Part shown: piece by piece, positions 1 through 7,738 of the stretch
Layout: each line of letters starts with the position of its first letter
Position numbering within the stretch: position 1 is the first letter of the stretch
NCBI GenBank assembly: GCA_003486025.1
Contig: DNHA01000197.1
Location: 1 to 13,898 of the forward strand
Source of the DNA: Micrococcaceae bacterium
GTDB taxonomy: Bacteria; Actinomycetota; Actinomycetes; Actinomycetales; Micrococcaceae
Length of the DNA: 13,898 bases
Direction of reading: 5' to 3'
Notes under the pieces: model-generated
Databases searched by the model: none
Seen by the model: the letters and a program-made list of their open reading frames with translations, nothing else
What the model was told of the DNA's origin: nothing
Made by a program: the position numbers and the translations under genes

Positions 1-126
1 AAGTCCTACGGCGATAAGCCTTACGGCAATCGTTCCGAGGGCGGCAAGTCCTACGTTGACAAGCCATACGGTAATCGTTCCGAGGGCGGCAAGTCCTTTG
101 GCAATAAGCAGGGCGATCGTTCCGGT
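1..126 (+). repeat. In-frame 45-bp tandem repeat coding for the RluB tail
   Basis: Two 45-base units (1-45 and 46-90) encode KSYGDKPYGNRSEGG and KSYVDKPYGNRSEGG. A shortened third unit of 36 bases (91-126) encodes KSFGNKQGDRSG. The repeat probably continues left of the window. All units are multiples of three, so copy-number change would keep the frame. The translated tail is basic, glycine-rich and likely disordered. Confidence 0.9.
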
Positions 127-1029
127 CGAGCGGGAGCAAGCCGTGACAAGTCCAGCTCCTCGGCATTTGGCAAGAACTCCGAGGCCGCTTTTGGCAAGGA
201 ACGTTTCGGTAACTCGGTGCAGTCAAACTATGCCCGGCCAACCCAGCGTGCCCGGGCTCAGGCTCGCATCGAAAACCAGGCAAACCGCACCGACAGCCAG
301 GACGGCGTTCGTCTGCAGAAGGCCATGGCCAATGCCGGAGTCGCTTCACGCCGCGTCTGTGAAGAAATGATCACCGAAGGCCGCGTTGAGGTCAATGGCA
401 AGCTCATTGTCGAGCTCGGCGCCCGGGTGGATCCGACCAAGGATTCCATCCACGTCGACGGCATGCGTTTGCAGCTGAACCAGACGAACAAGTACTTCGT
501 TTTCAACAAGCCAAAGCACGTGATGTGCACGATGGATGATCCTGAGGGTCGTCGTACCATCGCTGATTACTTCCGTCACGACCACGCCCAGTTGCGCCTC
601 TTCCATGTGGGCCGCCTGGACTACAAGACCGAGGGTCTGCTGATCCTGACCAACGACGGGGAGCTGGCTAACCGCCTGCAGCACCCGAAGTACGAGGTTC
701 CAAAAACTTACCTGGTACAGGTTCCTGGCCCAATTTCGCGCGCTGCGAGCAACGCCCTGCGCGAAGGTGTGCGTCTGGAAGACGGCTGGATCAAGGTCGA
801 CGATCTCAAAATCATCGACACCACACCGAAGTCCGTGATGGTTGAGGTGACCCTGCACTCGGGTCGCAATCGCATCGTGCGTCGTATGTTCGATGCTGTT
901 GGACACCCGGTGGAGCGCCTCGTGCGTGTGGGCATCGGCCCGATCCAGCTCGGCGATCAGAAGCAAGGCGTCATCCGACCTCTGGGCAACCAGGAAGTCG
1001 GACACCTGATGTCCATGGTGGGGATGTAA
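1..1029 (+). CDS. rluB: RluB/RsuA-family rRNA pseudouridine synthase, 5' end missing
   Basis: This enzyme isomerises a uridine of rRNA (23S for RluB) to pseudouridine. The frame is open from base 1 with no stop, so the gene begins left of the window. The GTG at 217 is an internal valine, not the start. In order the protein shows a Gly/Lys/Ser/Tyr-rich repetitive N-terminus (1-126 and degenerating to about 215), a basic linker, an S4 RNA-binding domain (RLQKAMANAGVASRR, about 310-460) and the synthase domain. The catalytic motif GRLDYKTEGLL has its aspartate at 619-621, followed by KTYLVQV and GRNRIVRRM. The family core is about 240 residues, so the repeat tail is an extension as seen in actinobacterial homologues. 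tyrA starts 3 bases after the stop, so the two are probably co-transcribed. Family certain; target nucleotide inferred. Confidence 0.93.
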   Translation, partial: KSYGDKPYGNRSEGGKSYVDKPYGNRSEGGKSFGNKQGDRSGRAGASRDKSSSSAFGKNSEAAFGKERFGNSVQSNYARPTQRARAQARIENQANRTDSQDGVRLQKAMANAGVASRRVCEEMITEGRVEVNGKLIVELGARVDPTKDSIHVDGMRLQLNQTNKYFVFNKPKHVMCTMDDPEGRRTIADYFRHDHAQLRLFHVGRLDYKTEGLLILTNDGELANRLQHPKYEVPKTYLVQVPGPISRAASNALREGVRLEDGWIKVDDLKIIDTTPKSVMVEVTLHSGRNRIVRRMFDAVGHPVERLVRVGIGPIQLGDQKQGVIRPLGNQEVGHLMSMVGM

Positions 1030-1032
1030 CCT

Positions 1033-2136
1033 ATGCCCACTTCTCACCTTGCCGGCCCAGTGCTGGTGATTGGCACCGGACTACTGGGCACCTCGGTGGG
1101 TCTGGGGCTGCGCGCTAAGGGCGTAGCGGTTTACCTGCAGGACATCTCGCCGACCGCACAGGCTGTGGCTCATGACATCGGTGCCGGCCAACCGCTGGAT
1201 TCCGAGGCACGGATTGCCCCGGAACTGGTGGTCATCGGCGCTCCGCCAGATGTCACCGCGGCATTGGTGGCTGAATCGTTGCTGAGGTACCCGAACTCCA
1301 CGGTGGTCGACATCGCCAGCGTGAAGGGTTCAATCCTGGACGCGGTGAATGCCGATGCGCGGTTGAGCGACGCGGATCGTGCCCGCTATGTGGGTACGCA
1401 CCCGATGGCAGGACGTGAGAAATCAGGTCCGGCCGCCGCACGCGGAGCGTTGTTTACCTCGATGCCGTGGGTGATCTGCAGGCACCAGTTGGCTTCCGCG
1501 GCAAGCGTGAAAACCGCCGAGGCGTTGGCCATCGATCTGGGGGCGACCCTGCACCGCATGGACGTCACCGCTCACGACGAATCGGTCGCGCTGACCAGCC
1601 ACTTTCCACAGGCTGCCAGTTCGATGATCGCCTCGCGGTTGTTGAACGCCCAAGCCCACCAGTTGGGTGTGGCCGGCAACGGGCTGCGTGACATGACGCG
1701 GATTGCTGCCAGCGATGAAAAGTTGTGGATCCAGATTTTCTCGCATAACGCCAAAGCATTGATCCCGATCCTTTCGGGTATGAAGGAAGATCTGGACCGG
1801 CTGATCAACACTTTGAACAATCCAACGGGCCACGGCGCCTTGCTGGATTTGTCGCAATTGATGAGCGAGGGCAACGCCGGGCAGGCTCGAATTCCGGGCA
1901 AGCACGGTGCCCCACCGCAGGCTTTCGCACTGGTTACCGTCGTCGTTGATGACAAACCGGGGCAGATCGCGGCACTCATGGCAGATATCGGGCAGGCAGG
2001 TATCAACCTCGAGGATATGCGCATGGAGCACTCCGCCGGACACCAGGTAGGACTGGTGGACGTGTCGGTATTGCCCGGACGGCGCGATGAACTGATCAAC
2101 GTATTGACGAACAACGGATGGAAAGTAGCCCAGTGA
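1033..2136 (+). CDS. tyrA: Prephenate dehydrogenase with C-terminal ACT domain
   Basis: TyrA oxidatively decarboxylates prephenate to 4-hydroxyphenylpyruvate with NAD, the committed step to tyrosine in the cytoplasm. The 367-residue protein has an N-terminal Rossmann motif GTGLLG (residues 14-19) and the HPMAG motif with the conserved histidine at 123. A second conserved stretch, SHFPQ, lies at 189-193. An ACT domain fills the last 70 residues (LVTVVVDDKPGQIAAL onward), which suggests feedback control by an aromatic amino acid. The ATG follows the rluB stop by 3 bases, with a GGTGGGG-like ribosome site inside the end of rluB. The stop overlaps the cmk start. An arogenate-preferring dehydrogenase cannot be excluded from sequence alone. 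Confidence 0.93.
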   Translation: MPTSHLAGPVLVIGTGLLGTSVGLGLRAKGVAVYLQDISPTAQAVAHDIGAGQPLDSEARIAPELVVIGAPPDVTAALVAESLLRYPNSTVVDIASVKGSILDAVNADARLSDADRARYVGTHPMAGREKSGPAAARGALFTSMPWVICRHQLASAASVKTAEALAIDLGATLHRMDVTAHDESVALTSHFPQAASSMIASRLLNAQAHQLGVAGNGLRDMTRIAASDEKLWIQIFSHNAKALIPILSGMKEDLDRLINTLNNPTGHGALLDLSQLMSEGNAGQARIPGKHGAPPQAFALVTVVVDDKPGQIAALMADIGQAGINLEDMRMEHSAGHQVGLVDVSVLPGRRDELINVLTNNGWKVAQ

Positions 2137-2816
2137 CGCACGCAGCTCACCCAACGAACCTTGTCATCGCCATTGACGGGCCCAGCGGTTCTGGCAAGTC
2201 CTCGGTTTCCAAGGCAGTGGCCCGCGCACTAGGCGCCGCCTATCTGGACACCGGAGCAATGTACCGGGCGATCACCTACTCGGTGCTCGACGCGGGAACT
2301 GACCTGTCCGATGCCGCAGCGGTAGCTACCGCGGTGCGCGAAGCAAAGCTGGAGATCTCGGTGGATCCGGATCACGAACATGTGGTGATCGGCGATACTG
2401 TGGTGACCGAAGCGATTCGTGAACCACGCATCTCAGAGCAGGTTTCGGCGGTGGCGACCAATCTGGAAGCCCGTGCCGAGCTGGTTCGCAGACAGCGTGA
2501 AATCATCGCAGACCACGGGCGCATTGTCGCTGAGGGCCGCGATATCACCACCGTTGTCGCACCCGATGCACATGCCCGAATCCTGCTGACTGCTTCCGAA
2601 GAGGCGCGCCTGCGCCGCCGCGGAATCCAGCTTGGCGGAACTCAGGACGCTGGCGCGCTGGTATCCCAGGTGCTTGAACGCGATAAGAAAGATTCGACGG
2701 TTGTGAACTTTACCCAGGCCGCCGATGGAGTGATTACGGTTGACTCCTCGGACCTGGATTTTGAGCAGACCATCAACGCCGTGCTTGACGCAATCAACAC
2801 GGCTGCGAAAAAGTAG
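2133..2816 (+). CDS. cmk: Cytidylate kinase
   Basis: Cmk phosphorylates CMP and dCMP to the diphosphates with ATP. The P-loop GPSGSGKSS lies close to the N-terminus. It is followed by YLDTGAMYRAI and the AEGRDITTVVAPDA stretch, both typical of the family. The length of about 227 residues is normal. I chose the GTG at 2133, which overlaps the tyrA stop as GTGA and has GGAAAG about 8 bases upstream. The ATG at 2118 would overlap tyrA by 19 bases and has no ribosome site. The overlap implies translational coupling to tyrA. The order rluB-tyrA-cmk-der is common in actinobacteria. Confidence 0.93.
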   Translation: MTHAAHPTNLVIAIDGPSGSGKSSVSKAVARALGAAYLDTGAMYRAITYSVLDAGTDLSDAAAVATAVREAKLEISVDPDHEHVVIGDTVVTEAIREPRISEQVSAVATNLEARAELVRRQREIIADHGRIVAEGRDITTVVAPDAHARILLTASEEARLRRRGIQLGGTQDAGALVSQVLERDKKDSTVVNFTQAADGVITVDSSDLDFEQTINAVLDAINTAAKK

Positions 2817-2846
2817 TACTAACTAAGCCTTAACCGGCGCCCATCC

Positions 2847-2860
2847 TCGGCGAGAGCCGA
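2847..2860 (+). other. Small GNRA-tetraloop hairpin between cmk and der
   Basis: TCGGC-GAGA-GCCGA forms a perfect 5-bp stem capped by a GNRA loop in the 103-base gap between cmk and der. A second weaker pairing (GCCC/GGGC) lies near 2877-2896. There is no U-tract, so this is not an obvious terminator. It may be a processing or stability element. Confidence 0.3.
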
Positions 2861-2919
2861 TGAAGATTCACGTTCCGCCCGCCACCTTGGGCAGGACCTA
2901 TCGCCTTGAAGGGAATATC

Positions 2920-4452
2920 ATGAGCGACCACAACAACTCCCACGATGGGGAATACACCCCCCTCGTAGACGACGATATCGCCGAGCGCCTAGCCGAACTG
3001 AGCGACGAAGACGCGGAAATCCGCACTCGCGCACTGCTCTCCGGACTCGATGACTACGATCTGGACGCCGAAGACGCCGCGCTGCTCTCCGGTCTGGACG
3101 ATGACTCCGAAGATGATGCAGACGTCATCATCCCACCGGTGCTGGCCATCATCGGCCGGCCCAACGTAGGCAAATCAACGCTGGTCAACCGCATCCTGGG
3201 CCGCCGCGAAGCAGTAGTGGAAGACGTTCCGGGTGTCACCCGTGACCGTGTGTCCTACTCCGCCGAGTGGCTGGGCCGCCCGTTCACCGTGGTGGACACC
3301 GGCGGTTGGGAGCACGACGCAAAGGGCATCCATGCCTCGGTTGCCGAACAAGCTGAAATCGCCGCAGACGTAGCCGACGCAATTCTCTTCGTAGTCGACT
3401 CGCATGTGGGCGCTACCGCGACCGACGAGGCGGTAGTGAAGATGCTGCGCAAGAAGCGCAAGCCAGTCTTCCTGGTCGCCAACAAGGTTGATGATTTCAA
3501 CCAAGAGGCCGAAGCCGCCTCGCTGTGGGGTCTGGGCTTTGGCCAGCCATGGCCAGTTTCCGCACTGCACGGCCGCGGTACCGCGGACTTGCTGGACGCG
3601 GTCATGGAAAAGCTTCCCGCACACTCGGCCTTCGGTGGAATGATTCCTTCCGGTGGCCCGCGCCGCATCGCGCTGATTGGCCGGCCAAACGTGGGTAAGA
3701 GCTCGCTGCTGAATAAGCTTGCCGGCTCCGAGCGCGTGGTTGTGGACGACTATGCCGGTACCACCCGCGACCCGGTCGATGAGCTTCTGGAACTCGGTGG
3801 CGAGGTATGGCGCTTCGTGGATACCGCAGGTATCCGCCGCCGTCAGCACATGGCTCAGGGCTCGGATTACTACGCATCGCTGCGAACCCAGACCGCCTTG
3901 GAAAAAGCCGAAGTCGCCGTAGTGCTGCTGGCCGCGAACGAGACCGTCTCCGAGCAGGACGTACGCATCATCCAGCTGACCATCGAGGCCGGCCGCGCGC
4001 TGGTGCTCGTGTTCAATAAGTGGGATGAAGTTGACGAAGATCGCCGCTATGTCCTGGAACAGGAAATTGAGCGCGATCTGGCCCACATCGAGTGGGCTCC
4101 ACGTGTGAACATGTCGGCATTGACCGGCTGGCACAAGGACAAGATTGTTGCCGCACTGCACACCTCGCTGGATTCGTGGGATAAGCGCATTCCCACTGGC
4201 AAGCTCAACGCGTTCCTTGGCGAGCTCGTCGCGGCGCACCCTCACCCGGTACGCGGCGGTAAGCAGCCACGTATCTTGTTCGGCACCCAGGCATCTTCGC
4301 GTCCGCCGAAGTTTGTGCTCTTCACCTCCGGATTCTTGGATCCAGGCTACCGCCGTTTCATCGCGCGACGTCTGCGTGAAACCTTCGGTTTTGAGGGTAC
4401 TCCGATCGAAGTGTCCATGCGTATTCGTGAGCGTCGTAGCCGAAATCGGTAA
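2920..4452 (+). CDS. der: Ribosome biogenesis GTPase Der (EngA), tandem G domains
   Basis: Der is an essential GTPase that assists assembly of the 50S ribosomal subunit. With the ATG at 2920 the protein has 510 residues. It has an acidic extension (1-70), a first G domain (GRPNVGKS 79-86, DTGG 126-129, NKVD 188-191) and a second G domain (GRPNVGKS 254-261, DTAG 301-304, NKWD 366-369). The KH-like C-terminal domain ends in a basic tail. The ATG at 2860 is in frame, but 2920 has GAAGGGA 5-6 bases upstream and gives the usual N-terminus. The extension contains ALLSGLDD twice (38-45 and 54-61), an internal duplication. Gram-negative Der proteins lack this extension. It is probably transcribed with cmk. 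Confidence 0.96.
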   Translation: MSDHNNSHDGEYTPLVDDDIAERLAELSDEDAEIRTRALLSGLDDYDLDAEDAALLSGLDDDSEDDADVIIPPVLAIIGRPNVGKSTLVNRILGRREAVVEDVPGVTRDRVSYSAEWLGRPFTVVDTGGWEHDAKGIHASVAEQAEIAADVADAILFVVDSHVGATATDEAVVKMLRKKRKPVFLVANKVDDFNQEAEAASLWGLGFGQPWPVSALHGRGTADLLDAVMEKLPAHSAFGGMIPSGGPRRIALIGRPNVGKSSLLNKLAGSERVVVDDYAGTTRDPVDELLELGGEVWRFVDTAGIRRRQHMAQGSDYYASLRTQTALEKAEVAVVLLAANETVSEQDVRIIQLTIEAGRALVLVFNKWDEVDEDRRYVLEQEIERDLAHIEWAPRVNMSALTGWHKDKIVAALHTSLDSWDKRIPTGKLNAFLGELVAAHPHPVRGGKQPRILFGTQASSRPPKFVLFTSGFLDPGYRRFIARRLRETFGFEGTPIEVSMRIRERRSRNR

Positions 4453-4455
4453 CGG

Positions 4456-4486
4456 TTCGAATATTATGCCTCTCTTGAGGTAGGGT
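4456..4486 (+). promoter_or_regulatory. Candidate promoter of tRNA-Pro
   Basis: TAGGGT at 4481-4486 fits the actinobacterial -10 consensus TANNNT. A weak -35 (TTCGAA, 4456-4461) lies 19 bases upstream. Transcription would begin near 4493, just before the folded leader at 4496-4550. Read-through from der is the alternative source of the tRNA. Confidence 0.4.
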
Positions 4487-4495
4487 TATTAAGGA

Positions 4496-4550
4496 GCTTT
4501 TCGTAGACGGCACCCTCGCCGCAAGGCGCAGGGATAACGGCTACGAGAGC
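4496..4550 (+). other. Structured leader directly upstream of tRNA-Pro
   Basis: An outer stem pairs 4496-4506 with 4541-4550 (GCTTTTCGTAG with CTACGAGAGC, one bulged T and one G-T wobble). An inner hairpin, CCCT-CGCC-GCAA-GGCG-C-AGGG, at 4513-4533 has a GCAA tetraloop and one bulged C. The internal loop is 4507-4512 and 4534-4540. The fold ends two bases before the mature tRNA 5' end. I do not recognise it as a named RNA family. It could guide RNase P processing, or be a small RNA processed from the same transcript. Confidence 0.5.
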
Positions 4551-4552
4551 AT

Positions 4553-4629
4553 CGGGCTATGGCGCAGCTTGGTAGCGCGCCTGACTGGGGGTCAGGAGGC
4601 CGTGGGTTCAAATCCCGCTAGCCCGACCA
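4553..4629 (+). tRNA. tRNA-Pro, anticodon GGG
   Basis: A complete cloverleaf can be drawn. The acceptor stem is CGGGCTA/TAGCCCG, the D stem GCGC/GCGC and the anticodon stem CCTGA/TCAGG with loop CTGGGGG. The anticodon is therefore GGG, reading CCC and CCU proline codons. The T arm is GTGGG-TTCAAAT-CCCGC, the discriminator is A, and CCA is encoded (4627-4629). Confidence 0.97.
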
Positions 4630-4631
4630 GC

Positions 4632-4673
4632 TGAAAAACCCCGACGAAAATTCGTTTTCGTCGGGGTTTTTCA
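4632..4673 (+). terminator. Rho-independent terminator after tRNA-Pro
   Basis: A perfect 19-bp inverted repeat (4632-4650 with 4655-4673) encloses a TTCG tetraloop. The stem has a GC-rich core (CCCCGACG) flanked by A and T runs, so it can work in both directions. Confidence 0.95.
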
Positions 4674-4982
4674 TGTTCAATACCCTTGTGCATCCGCCGT
4701 TCCATGGCAGGTCGCATGCGCGAGCGTGGTGTGCAGGACGGGGGAGCACCGTCTTTTTAAACTAGATCGGCACGTTGAGTCCCACTTAGTGGCGAATCCT
4801 GTGCTGCCGCAGCGGACTTCCGTTCGAATTTGAAAGTTCACTTTTCGGACGGTCGCCCGCAGTCTTTTGCGCAAGTAGTAACGCAGCCTTGCCGAAGGCG
4901 CTGAGGAGCAACAGCTGGCCTGCGGCCTTCAGCTACACCTCCGATACCTGCGCAAAATCATGTCTCCGATGATTTCGTCAGT
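4674..4982 (+). other. Gene-free stretch, nothing recognised
   Basis: About 310 bases after the tRNA terminator hold only short open frames with no recognisable protein and no ribosome site. An imperfect inverted repeat, CCGTTCGAA / TTCGGACGG, lies near 4820-4853. Because a decayed gene follows, this may be eroded former coding sequence. Confidence 0.4.
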
Positions 4983-5460
4983 TCCCTGCACCGAGTCAGT
5001 GTCGGCTTTGCTGAAGACGATGTTTTCCTACCCGTGGAAAGTGGAAAAGTGTTTCACACGCCGGGACTGAGCGTGCGTCGGCTTCAACAGGATCGGCACA
5101 TTTTTCCGGGCGACAGCCTGGTTGAGGCTTTTGCCTTGGCCATTAACGCCTATGCCGGAGGCACGGACGTAACTGGCGCAATCGCGACTTTTTGGACCGC
5201 AGGATTTCACCCGCCATCCACAAACCCCTTTGGTAGGGCAGCAGTGAAACCTTGGGCCGGCCGTCACCATATCCGGCGAAGCGGAGATCTTGCTTCTGCA
5301 CGAACCGACTAACCATCTGCCGCCGGAGGTAGTGGAACAGGTGGAAAGCGTATAACTGCATACGCAGGAACCGTCCTCACCGTCACCCACGACCTGTGCT
5401 CGCAAGAAAAACTCATGGAGCTCTCCCACGCTCGTAGGCTAACCGTAGGATCAGACGCAG
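4983..5460 (+). pseudogene. Remnant of an ABC-F ATPase gene (C-terminal half)
   Basis: Three pieces in two frames match the second ATPase half of ABC-F proteins, soluble ATPases that act on the ribosome, some in antibiotic resistance. Piece 1 (frame of 5034) reads FLPVESGKVFHTPGLSV then RRLQQDRHIFPG and GFHPPSTNPFGR. This resembles the strand after Walker A, the Q-loop and the lead to the signature motif. Piece 2 (about 5245-5350, shifted) reads AVTISGEAEILLLHEPTNHL and PPEVVEQVESV. This is the Walker B/EPTNHL motif with His in place of the usual Asp, and it ends in a stop. Piece 3 (5352 onward, first frame again) reads ITAYAGTVLTVTHDL and ARRLTVGSDAVL, the H-switch and C-terminal strand. No start, Walker A or intact LSGGQ-type signature is visible. 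Ends are approximate. Confidence 0.65.
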
Positions 5461-5608
5461 TGCTCATCCCCACTCTAGCGAAACACGTGAGTTCGTTATG
5501 CTGCAGTCCGGTGATTCCCGTGGCAACGATGAGAGTTTCCGGTGGAGCTATTTAATTTCGATTTATGCATACTGACTTCGGTAAAGCTGAGAGGCCGTCA
5601 AATCGGGC

Positions 5609-5638
5609 TTGTGTCGACGTTCACAATGGACTTATAGT
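5609..5638 (+). promoter_or_regulatory. Promoter of the aromatic hydroxylase gene
   Basis: TTGTGT (5609-5614) and TATAGT (5633-5638) are separated by 18 bases, a good vegetative-sigma promoter. The predicted start is near 5645, giving a leader of about 80 bases that contains both operator-like sites. Confidence 0.55.
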
Positions 5639-5642
5639 TAGT

Positions 5643-5657
5643 GTGCGATATGCGAAT
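5643..5657 (+). promoter_or_regulatory. IclR-type operator-like site 1
   Basis: GTGCGATATGCGAAT matches 11 of 15 positions of the reverse complement of the PcaR/PobR-type site as I recall it (GTTCGATAATCGCAC). It overlaps the predicted transcription start. Confidence 0.4.
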
Positions 5658-5662
5658 CTGAT

Positions 5663-5677
5663 GTTCTATTATCGAAC
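5663..5677 (+). promoter_or_regulatory. IclR-type operator-like site 2
   Basis: GTTCTATTATCGAAC is the core of the palindrome TGTTC-N7-GAACA (5662-5678). It matches 13 of 15 positions of the same recalled consensus. It begins exactly 20 bases, about two helical turns, after site 1. Both lie at or downstream of the predicted start, a position suited to repression. Confidence 0.5.
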
Positions 5678-5724
5678 ACAAGAGTTTTGAGTCTAAGCGT
5701 TCACAGAGAAGTGAGGATGAAGCT

Positions 5725-7614
5725 GTGCAGTTTCACCACAATGGATATATTTCCGCGGATCCACGGGTCCAGCCAGCAGCCGGAACTGGCCTTAATCGTC
5801 CCGAGGAAATGCCCGACGTGATGGATGTGCTGATCGTTGGCGCGGGTCCGGCCGGCATCATCACCGCTGCTCAGCTTTCACAGTTCCCTGATGTCCATAC
5901 GCGGATTATCGACCGCCGCCCGGGCCGGTTGGAAATTGGCCAGGCCGATGGCATCCAGTCGCGTACCGTCGAAACCTTCCAAGCCTTTGGATTTGCCAAG
6001 CACATCACCAACGAGGCTTACATCATCAAGGAGACCACCTTTTGGAATCCTGATCCGGCGAATCCGGAAAACATCATCCGCACTGACCGCACCGCTGATG
6101 ATCCGACTGGCGTCAGCGAATTCCCGCACCTGGTGGTTAACCAAGCACGAGTTATCGATTATTTCGCCGAGTTCGCTCAAAACTCTCCGGCACGTATCAC
6201 CCCTGACTATGGCTGGGATTTCAAAGAACTAAAAGTCGAAGACGGCCAGGAATACCCGGTCAAGGTCACCTTGATCGGGTGCGGCGAGGACAACGAAGGT
6301 CTTGAGCGAATTGTCCGGGCGAAATACGTGGTCGGTTCTGATGGTGCCCGAAGCAATGTGCGTCGCTCCATCGGCGCCAAGCTCTCTGGTGACAAGGCCA
6401 ACCACGCATGGGGAGTCATGGACACACTTGGTCTCACCGACTTCCCGGACGTCCGCACCAAATGCGCCATCCACTCCAATGCGGGCTCAATCCTGCTGAT
6501 TCCACGCGAAGGCGGACAGCTCTTCCGACTGTACGTCGACCTGGGTGAAGTTCCTGAGGGCGACGGCGGTAAGGTTCGCGAGACTCCGCTGGAAGAAATC
6601 ATCGAGCGCGCGAAGGAGATTTTGCACCCTTACACGCTGGAAGTGAAGGACGTGGCATGGCATAGTGTCTACGAAGTGGGGCACCGTCTCACCGACCGCT
6701 TCGATGATGTGCCAGTCGAAGAAATCGGCACCCGCGAACCGCGGGTATTCATTACCGGCGACGCTTGCCATACTCACTCGGCCAAGGCCGGGCAGGGTAT
6801 GAACGTATCCATGCAGGACGGCTACAACCTCGCGTGGAAGATCGGTTACGTTCTCTCGGGCCAGGGACCGGAGAGCCTGCTGCGCACCTATTCAGCGGAA
6901 CGCCAGGTCATTGCCAAGAATTTGATTGACTTTGATAAGCAGTGGTCCTCGATGATGGCCGCAATGCCCGAGGAGCTTGAAGGCAAGGAAGGCGTCGCGG
7001 AGTTTTACGTACGCACCGCTGAATTCCCTGCAGGCTTCATGACCGAATATGCCCCATCGGAATTGACCGGTTCCAAGGACCACCAGGATTTGGCCAAGGG
7101 CTTCCCGATTGGCAAACGCTTCAAATCTGCGGAAGTCATGCGTCTAGGTGACAATAATCCAGTGCACTTGGGCCATCACCACCGTGCCGACGGACGCTAC
7201 CGAATCTATGTCTTCGCAGATCAGTCTGTACCGGGCACCGAATCAAAGGTGAATGAACTGTCGAAGTGGTTGCTGGAATCGCCAGAGTCGCCCGTTGTTA
7301 AGTACACCCACGCTGGCGCTGACATCGACTCACGTTTTGACGTAAAGGTCGTTTACCAGCAGGACTACACCACCTTCAACCACAACGACGCACCGAAGGT
7401 GTTCCGTCCGAACTACGGTACGTTTGGGCTGATGGACTACGAAAAGGTCTATGCCGTGCTCGACGGTAACGACATCTACGAGCAGCGTGAGATCTCGCGT
7501 GACGGTGCAATCGTCATCGTGCGCCCAGATCAGTATGTAGCCAATGTTCTTCCACTAGATGCTCGCACGGAGCTGGCAACGTCCTTTGATGGTGTCTTGC
7601 TCCCGCAAAACTAG
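5725..7614 (+). CDS. FAD-dependent aromatic hydroxylase (phenol 2-monooxygenase / 3-hydroxybenzoate 4-hydroxylase family)
   Basis: This class A flavoprotein monooxygenase uses NAD(P)H and oxygen to hydroxylate a phenolic ring, feeding catechol or protocatechuate catabolism. The 629-residue protein has the FAD motif GAGPAG (39-44), the DG motif GSDGARS (204-210) and the second FAD motif GDACHTHSAKAGQG (345-358). A C-terminal thioredoxin-like domain (about 450-629) is the hallmark of the PheA/MobA subgroup. The GTG start has GTGAGGA 7 bases upstream; the ATG codons at residues 29 and 33 would cut off a conserved N-terminus. It is a single-gene unit with its own promoter, operators and terminator. 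No regulator or ring-cleavage gene is in the window. The PcaR-like sites favour 3-hydroxybenzoate to protocatechuate, but phenol remains possible. Confidence 0.88.
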   Translation: MQFHHNGYISADPRVQPAAGTGLNRPEEMPDVMDVLIVGAGPAGIITAAQLSQFPDVHTRIIDRRPGRLEIGQADGIQSRTVETFQAFGFAKHITNEAYIIKETTFWNPDPANPENIIRTDRTADDPTGVSEFPHLVVNQARVIDYFAEFAQNSPARITPDYGWDFKELKVEDGQEYPVKVTLIGCGEDNEGLERIVRAKYVVGSDGARSNVRRSIGAKLSGDKANHAWGVMDTLGLTDFPDVRTKCAIHSNAGSILLIPREGGQLFRLYVDLGEVPEGDGGKVRETPLEEIIERAKEILHPYTLEVKDVAWHSVYEVGHRLTDRFDDVPVEEIGTREPRVFITGDACHTHSAKAGQGMNVSMQDGYNLAWKIGYVLSGQGPESLLRTYSAERQVIAKNLIDFDKQWSSMMAAMPEELEGKEGVAEFYVRTAEFPAGFMTEYAPSELTGSKDHQDLAKGFPIGKRFKSAEVMRLGDNNPVHLGHHHRADGRYRIYVFADQSVPGTESKVNELSKWLLESPESPVVKYTHAGADIDSRFDVKVVYQQDYTTFNHNDAPKVFRPNYGTFGLMDYEKVYAVLDGNDIYEQREISRDGAIVIVRPDQYVANVLPLDARTELATSFDGVLLPQN

Positions 7615-7631
7615 CCTCTCACGTTAGCCGA

Positions 7632-7670
7632 TTGCCCTGTCACGCATTCTTGTGGCAGGGCAACTGTTTT
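7632..7670 (+). terminator. Terminator after the hydroxylase gene
   Basis: A 12-bp stem pairs 7632-7643 with 7652-7663 (TTGCCCTG/CAGGGCAA, one G-T wobble, then CAC/GTG). The loop has 8 bases and the stem is followed by CTGTTTT. Confidence 0.85.
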
Positions 7671-7738
7671 GACCGGCGGAATATCTGAGGGTAATTTGTC
7701 GTTCTCTTTGGGTAGGACGTATCCCTAGAGGAGGACCC

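Noticed and set aside
1..126. Tandem repeats as a CRISPR array
   Set aside because: Units are directly adjacent without spacers, are in frame with RluB and encode a coherent repeat peptide.
346..1047. 233-residue minus-strand open frame
   Set aside because: It lies antisense to rluB, has no ribosome site and no family-like sequence; it reflects codon bias of the real gene.
1423..2154. 243-residue minus-strand open frame
   Set aside because: It is antisense to tyrA, whose motifs are unambiguous.
3175..4245. 356-residue minus-strand open frame
   Set aside because: It is fully antisense to der; the composition is that of a shadow frame.
4553..4629. tRNA-Pro as an attachment site of an integrated element
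   Set aside because: No second copy of the tRNA 3' end and no integrase were found in the window; only the decayed ABC-F gene hints at past insertion.
5028..5429. 133-residue minus-strand open frame in the tRNA-hydroxylase gap
   Set aside because: No recognisable motifs, and the plus strand carries ABC-F motifs in the same bases.
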